Below are positions 60,993 through 64,000 of a stretch of 64,000 bases of DNA, piece by piece (position 1 is the stretch's first letter; each line of letters starts with the position of its first letter). The position numbers and the translations under genes were made by a program. The notes beneath the pieces were generated by a model. The model was not told the origin of the DNA. It worked only from the letters and a program-made list of their open reading frames with translations, and did no database searches. Source of the stretch: Streptomyces sp. NBC_00258 (GTDB lineage: Bacteria > Actinomycetota > Actinomycetes > Streptomycetales > Streptomycetaceae); NCBI RefSeq assembly GCF_036182465.1, contig NZ_CP108081.1, positions 9,176,001 to 9,240,000 of the forward strand, read 5' to 3'.

Positions 60993-61780
60993 GCGCGCCG
61001 CTGACCAAGGACGGGGCGGCCGCCCCGATGGTCGACATCAAGTCCGTGCACAAGAGCTTCGGTTCGCTCGAAGTCCTCAAGGGCGTCGACCTGGAGGTGT
61101 GGACCGGAGAGGTCACCGTCATCCTCGGCCCGTCAGGATCCGGCAAGTCCACGCTCCTGCGGACCATCAACCACCTGGAGAAGGTCGACCAGGGCTGGAT
61201 CAGCGTGGACGGCACGCTGGTCGGCTACCGGCGTTCTGGCGACAAGCTGTACGAGCTGCGCGAGCGGGAGATCCTCAGGCAGCGCACCCGGATCGGGTTC
61301 GTGTTCCAGAACTTCAACCTCTTCCCGCATCTCACGGTGCTGGAGAACATCGTCGAGGCCCCGGTCTCCGCGCTGAAGCGGCCCCGCAAGGACGTCACCG
61401 GGACCGCGCGCGGGCTGCTCGACCGGGTCGGGCTCGCCGACAAGGCCGACGCCTACCCGAAGCAGCTCTCCGGCGGACAGCAGCAGCGCGTGGCGATCGC
61501 CCGCGCGCTCGCCCTGGAGCCGAAGCTGCTGCTCTTCGACGAGCCGACGTCCGCGCTCGACCCCGAACTGGTCGGTGAGGTCCTCGACGTCATCAAGGAC
61601 CTGGCCCATCAGGGCACCACGATGATCGTCGTCACGCACGAGATCGGCTTCGCCCGCGAGGTCGCCGACACCGTCGTCTTCATGGACGACGGCCGGATCG
61701 TCGAACAGGGCGCCCCCGGCGACGTACTCGACCGGCCACGGCACGAGCGCACCCGCGCCTTCCTCTCCAAGGTCCTCTGA
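60989..61780 (+). CDS. Polar amino acid ABC transporter ATPase
   Basis: A 263-residue GlnQ-type ATPase. Walker A is GPSGSGKSTLLRTINHLEK, the Q-loop is VFQNFNLFPHLTVLEN, signature LSGGQQQRVAIARALALEPK and Walker B LLLFDEPTSALDPELV, followed by the H-loop VTHEIGFAREVAD. The start overlaps the second permease (ATGA). It energises the two permeases and most likely serves both binding proteins of the locus. Confidence 0.95.
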   Translation: MSAPLTKDGAAAPMVDIKSVHKSFGSLEVLKGVDLEVWTGEVTVILGPSGSGKSTLLRTINHLEKVDQGWISVDGTLVGYRRSGDKLYELREREILRQRTRIGFVFQNFNLFPHLTVLENIVEAPVSALKRPRKDVTGTARGLLDRVGLADKADAYPKQLSGGQQQRVAIARALALEPKLLLFDEPTSALDPELVGEVLDVIKDLAHQGTTMIVVTHEIGFAREVADTVVFMDDGRIVEQGAPGDVLDRPRHERTRAFLSKVL

Positions 61781-61800
61781 CCTCGCCGAGGTCCTTCGAG

Positions 61801-61859
61801 CCTCCTTCCTCCTCCCTCCTCCACCTCTCTCCTCCTTTCTGCTCGTCCCTTCTCATTTC
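61801..61859 (+). repeat. Pyrimidine-rich spacer before second binding-protein gene
   Basis: Of 59 bases all but four are C or T (repeats of CTCCT and CCTCC). The tract fills most of the gap between the ATPase stop and the GTG of the binding protein, ending just before CAGGAG. It is probably unstructured; it may help ribosome loading on a gene that must be expressed well above its neighbours. Confidence 0.6.
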
Positions 61860-61871
61860 AGGAGTTCACCC

Positions 61872-62843
61872 GTGATATCCCGACGCGCCCTCGCCGCCTC
61901 CGTCGCCGCCCTCGTCGTCGCTCCCCTGCTCAGCGCCTGCGGCGGTGACAGTGACGCGGCGACCGGGACGGGCACGTCCGGAACCGAGAAGGCCGGCGGC
62001 GTCAACATCGGCCCTGACCAGAACCGGATCCGCGGCAAGAAGGTCGACGAGATCGCCGCGCTCGTCCCGGCGGCGATCCGGGGGCGCGGCACGCTGAAGC
62101 TCGGCCAGAGCGCCGACGCCTCGCCGCCACTCGGCTTCTACGCGACCGACGACAAGACCAGAATCGGCTCCGAGATCGACCTCGCGACCATCGTGGCGGA
62201 CACCCTCGGGCTGAAGCTCGACAACGACGAGGTCTCCTGGGAGAACCTCTTCGTCGGTCTCGACAGCGGCAAGTTCGACGCCGTCTTCTCGAACGTCACC
62301 GTCACCGAGGAGCGCAAGCAGAAGTACGACTTCGCGACCTACCGCCTCGACAACATCTCGTTCGAGGCGAAGAAGGGCACCGACTGGAAGATCGACGGCC
62401 CCGAGGGCGTCGCGGGCAGGACCATCGCGGTCGCCTCCGGCACCAACCAGGAGAAGATCCTCGTCGACTGGAGCAAGCAGAACGAGAAGGCGGGCCGCAA
62501 GGCCGTCACCATCAAGTACTTCCAGAAGGACACGGACTACTACCTCGCCCTCCAGTCGGGTCGTATCGACGCCTACCTCGGCCCCAGCCCGTCCGCCGCG
62601 TACCACGTGGCCACGGCCGGGCAGTCGCAGGTCATAGGCACGCTCTCCGGCGCCGGCGACGACCTCCAGGGCAAGATCGCCGTCACCACGAAGAAGGGGA
62701 GCGGACTCGTCGACGCGTACGCGGCCGCCCTCAACCACGTGATCGAGGACGGCAGTTACGGGCGCGTGCTCAAGCGCTGGGGCCTGTCCGGCGAGGCCGT
62801 GCCGAAGTCGGAGATCAACCCGCCCGGCCTGCCGAAGATCTAG
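61872..62843 (+). CDS. Second amino acid ABC substrate-binding lipoprotein
   Basis: A 323-residue binding lipoprotein. Signal ALAASVAALVVAPLLSACGG ends in the lipobox LSAC. The mature domain has TLKLGQSADASPPLGFYATD, IGSEIDLATIVADTLGLKLD and FDAVFSNVTVTEERKQKYDF, the polar amino acid-binding family. GTG 61872 has CAGGAG eight bases upstream. It is the last gene of the operon and a paralogue of the divergent binding protein at 55997, with which it shares the end motif KSEI-x-PP-x-L. Substrate not shown. Confidence 0.92.
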   Translation: MISRRALAASVAALVVAPLLSACGGDSDAATGTGTSGTEKAGGVNIGPDQNRIRGKKVDEIAALVPAAIRGRGTLKLGQSADASPPLGFYATDDKTRIGSEIDLATIVADTLGLKLDNDEVSWENLFVGLDSGKFDAVFSNVTVTEERKQKYDFATYRLDNISFEAKKGTDWKIDGPEGVAGRTIAVASGTNQEKILVDWSKQNEKAGRKAVTIKYFQKDTDYYLALQSGRIDAYLGPSPSAAYHVATAGQSQVIGTLSGAGDDLQGKIAVTTKKGSGLVDAYAAALNHVIEDGSYGRVLKRWGLSGEAVPKSEINPPGLPKI

Positions 62844-62855
62844 GGGATCCCACGG

Positions 62856-62879
62856 CCCCGGCGGTCACGACCGCCGGGG
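62856..62879 (+). terminator. Terminator after the transport operon
   Basis: CCCCGGCGGT-CACG-ACCGCCGGGG forms a perfect 10-bp stem 13 bp after the binding-protein stop. Confidence 0.8.
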
Positions 62880-62997
62880 TGGTCGGGGGCGGTCGTGCCC
62901 CTTTGCCAGGAGCGCGGCGCGCTCCGGACGGAATACACCGGCGCGACGCCGCGCTCACACCTCGGGCCGGCGGAGCCCGTGTGGAAGGGTTGATCAC

Positions 62998-63798
62998 ATG
63001 ACGACGGAACACGTGGCGGCGGACGCGTCCGAGGACTGGAAGCACTGGCACGAGCACCGCACCGAGACGGTGTCCGCGCCCCACGGCCCGCTCGCGCTCA
63101 GCGGCACGCACTGGATCGAGGACTATCCGGAAGGGCTACTTCCGGACGTGCCCGGCCGGTGGTCCGTGGGCGATGACGCGGTCGTGCTGACGGCCGACGC
63201 GGCCGACGGCCTCCTCGTGGACGGGGAGCCGTTCGCCGGTGAGGTCCGGCTCGGGGCCGACCCCGGTCCGGCCGCCACGGCCCGGGTCGCGTACGGCGAG
63301 CGCCGGTTCGTCGTCCTCGTACGCGAAGGGGCCCTGGGCGTACGCGACTTCGACCCCGCCTCCCCGGCCCGGCAGGCGTTCCGGGGCATCGAGGCCACGC
63401 CGTACGATCCACGCTGGTCGGTGCCGGGTCGCTTCACGCCGTACGGGGAGGACCGGACCGTACGCGTGGCGAACGCCGACGGACGGGAGCGCGGGCTCGG
63501 GCTCGGCGGTGAACTCGCCTTCAGGCTGGACGGGCAGGACCTGACCCTTCAGGTGACGGTTCAGGGGGACGGATCGCTGTGGGCTGTTTTCGGCGATGCG
63601 ACGAGTGGGAACGGCAGCTATCGCTTCCGGTTCCTGCGCCCGGCGGCTCCTGACACAGAGGGGCGCACGACGGTGGACTTCAACCGTGCCCTGCTCCCGC
63701 CCTGCGCGTTCGCGGACCACTTCATCTGCCCATTCCCGCCGCCGGGCAATACCCTGAGCGCGGCGATTGCCGCCGGGGAACGCAATCTGCTCCGATAA
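62998..63798 (+). CDS. DUF1684 family protein
   Basis: A 266-residue cytoplasmic protein. EDWKHWHEHRTETVSAPHGP then LALSGTHWIEDYPEGLLPDV begins the DUF1684 domain, and the conserved C-terminal part reads TVDFNRALLPPCAFADHFIC followed by PFPPPGNTLSAAIAAGER. The family is widespread but biochemically uncharacterised. ATG 62998 has GGAAGGG eleven bases upstream. It stands as a separate unit after the transport operon. Nothing after it in the last 200 bases supports a further gene. Confidence 0.88.
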   Translation: MTTEHVAADASEDWKHWHEHRTETVSAPHGPLALSGTHWIEDYPEGLLPDVPGRWSVGDDAVVLTADAADGLLVDGEPFAGEVRLGADPGPAATARVAYGERRFVVLVREGALGVRDFDPASPARQAFRGIEATPYDPRWSVPGRFTPYGEDRTVRVANADGRERGLGLGGELAFRLDGQDLTLQVTVQGDGSLWAVFGDATSGNGSYRFRFLRPAAPDTEGRTTVDFNRALLPPCAFADHFICPFPPPGNTLSAAIAAGERNLLR

Positions 63799-64000
63799 TC
63801 CGCACGTAATCCACACACTGCCGTCGATGAGATCAACTCCTGTGGGACATACGTAAGTTGAACACCGCACGGCCGAAAGGCGCCCTTGCGCCCGTCGGGG
63901 GTGCGGCCAAATACTCCCCCCAGCGCCTTGTCAGGGGCACGGCGTGTCCGGAATCCGGGCATTCTTCCTCTGGCGTGCGCCTCACGGGCCCCGACCCCAC

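Noticed and set aside
63799..64000. Possible gene start at the right edge
   Set aside because: No start with a ribosome site and no coding-like frame is visible; only a weak GC-rich hairpin after the DUF1684 gene.

Overview
The window is a high-GC actinomycete chromosome segment, almost certainly Streptomyces. GTG and TTG starts are common, coding density is high with many 4-nt ATGA/GTGA overlaps, and the gene order (tlyA-ppnK-recN, pyrG, ald, a ParA homologue with scpA/scpB/rluB, aroH-tyrA-cmk-plsC-der, an SflA-type SepF protein) is that of the conserved Streptomyces core. No rRNA, intact tRNA, CRISPR array, transposase, integrase or prophage was seen. About 60 genes are supported.

Layout. 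(1) 1-1669: end of a siderophore-type iron ABC importer (permease, ATPase). (2) 1719-6204: SCP2-like protein, then tlyA, NAD kinase and recN. (3) 6577-12760: a glycosyltransferase, then a minus-strand accessory block with a GH15 glucoamylase/trehalase-type enzyme, a berberine-bridge-type FAD oxidoreductase and a PucR regulator. (4) 13236-19250: pyrG, a Nudix hydrolase, a STAND/TPR ATPase and alanine dehydrogenase. (5) 19631-24286: one tight plus-strand array of a ParA-type ATPase, a ribbon-helix-helix-like protein, ScpA, ScpB and RluB. (6) 24561-28203: an NrtR-like Nudix regulator coupled to an ADP-ribosylglycohydrolase, with a palindromic operator candidate in front, and a minus-strand Rieske/membrane-protein pair. 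(7) 28566-33101: aromatic amino acid genes aroH and tyrA, then cmk, plsC and der. (8) 33185-36643: two Streptomyces-type hypothetical proteins, a decayed tRNA-like sequence and two resuscitation-promoting-factor-like LysM proteins. (9) 36456-43035: a branched-chain amino acid type (HAAT) transporter in which both permeases and one ATPase are one 1097-residue polypeptide, with a separate LivF and a divergent binding lipoprotein. (10) 43179-54439: glycosyltransferase, epoxide hydrolase with divergent WYL regulator sharing a perfect 23-bp palindrome, I78 inhibitor, PAP2 protein, PIG-V-type mannosyltransferase, DHA2 exporter, acyl-CoA dehydrogenase and SflA. (11) 54730-63798: a protein with an extraordinary cysteine-rich tail, then a polar amino acid ABC transporter locus (two binding proteins, two permeases, one ATPase, one FAD/NAD(P)-binding protein) and a DUF1684 protein.

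The most interesting regulatory signal is upstream of the first binding protein in region 11. On the minus strand there is a short ORF of 23 codons ending ...KRSHIDFGRVWSSSC, which fits the actinobacterial cysteine/sulfur leader-peptide pattern. It is preceded by a promoter placed for a leaderless message and followed 13 nt after its stop by a terminator-like hairpin. I infer a cysteine-responsive attenuator and hence that this transporter imports sulfur-containing amino acids. The other leading candidates are the ParA/RHH pair wired to the condensin subunits ScpAB, the NrtR-type operator in front of the Nudix-DraG pair, and the palindrome between the epoxide hydrolase and WYL regulator genes.
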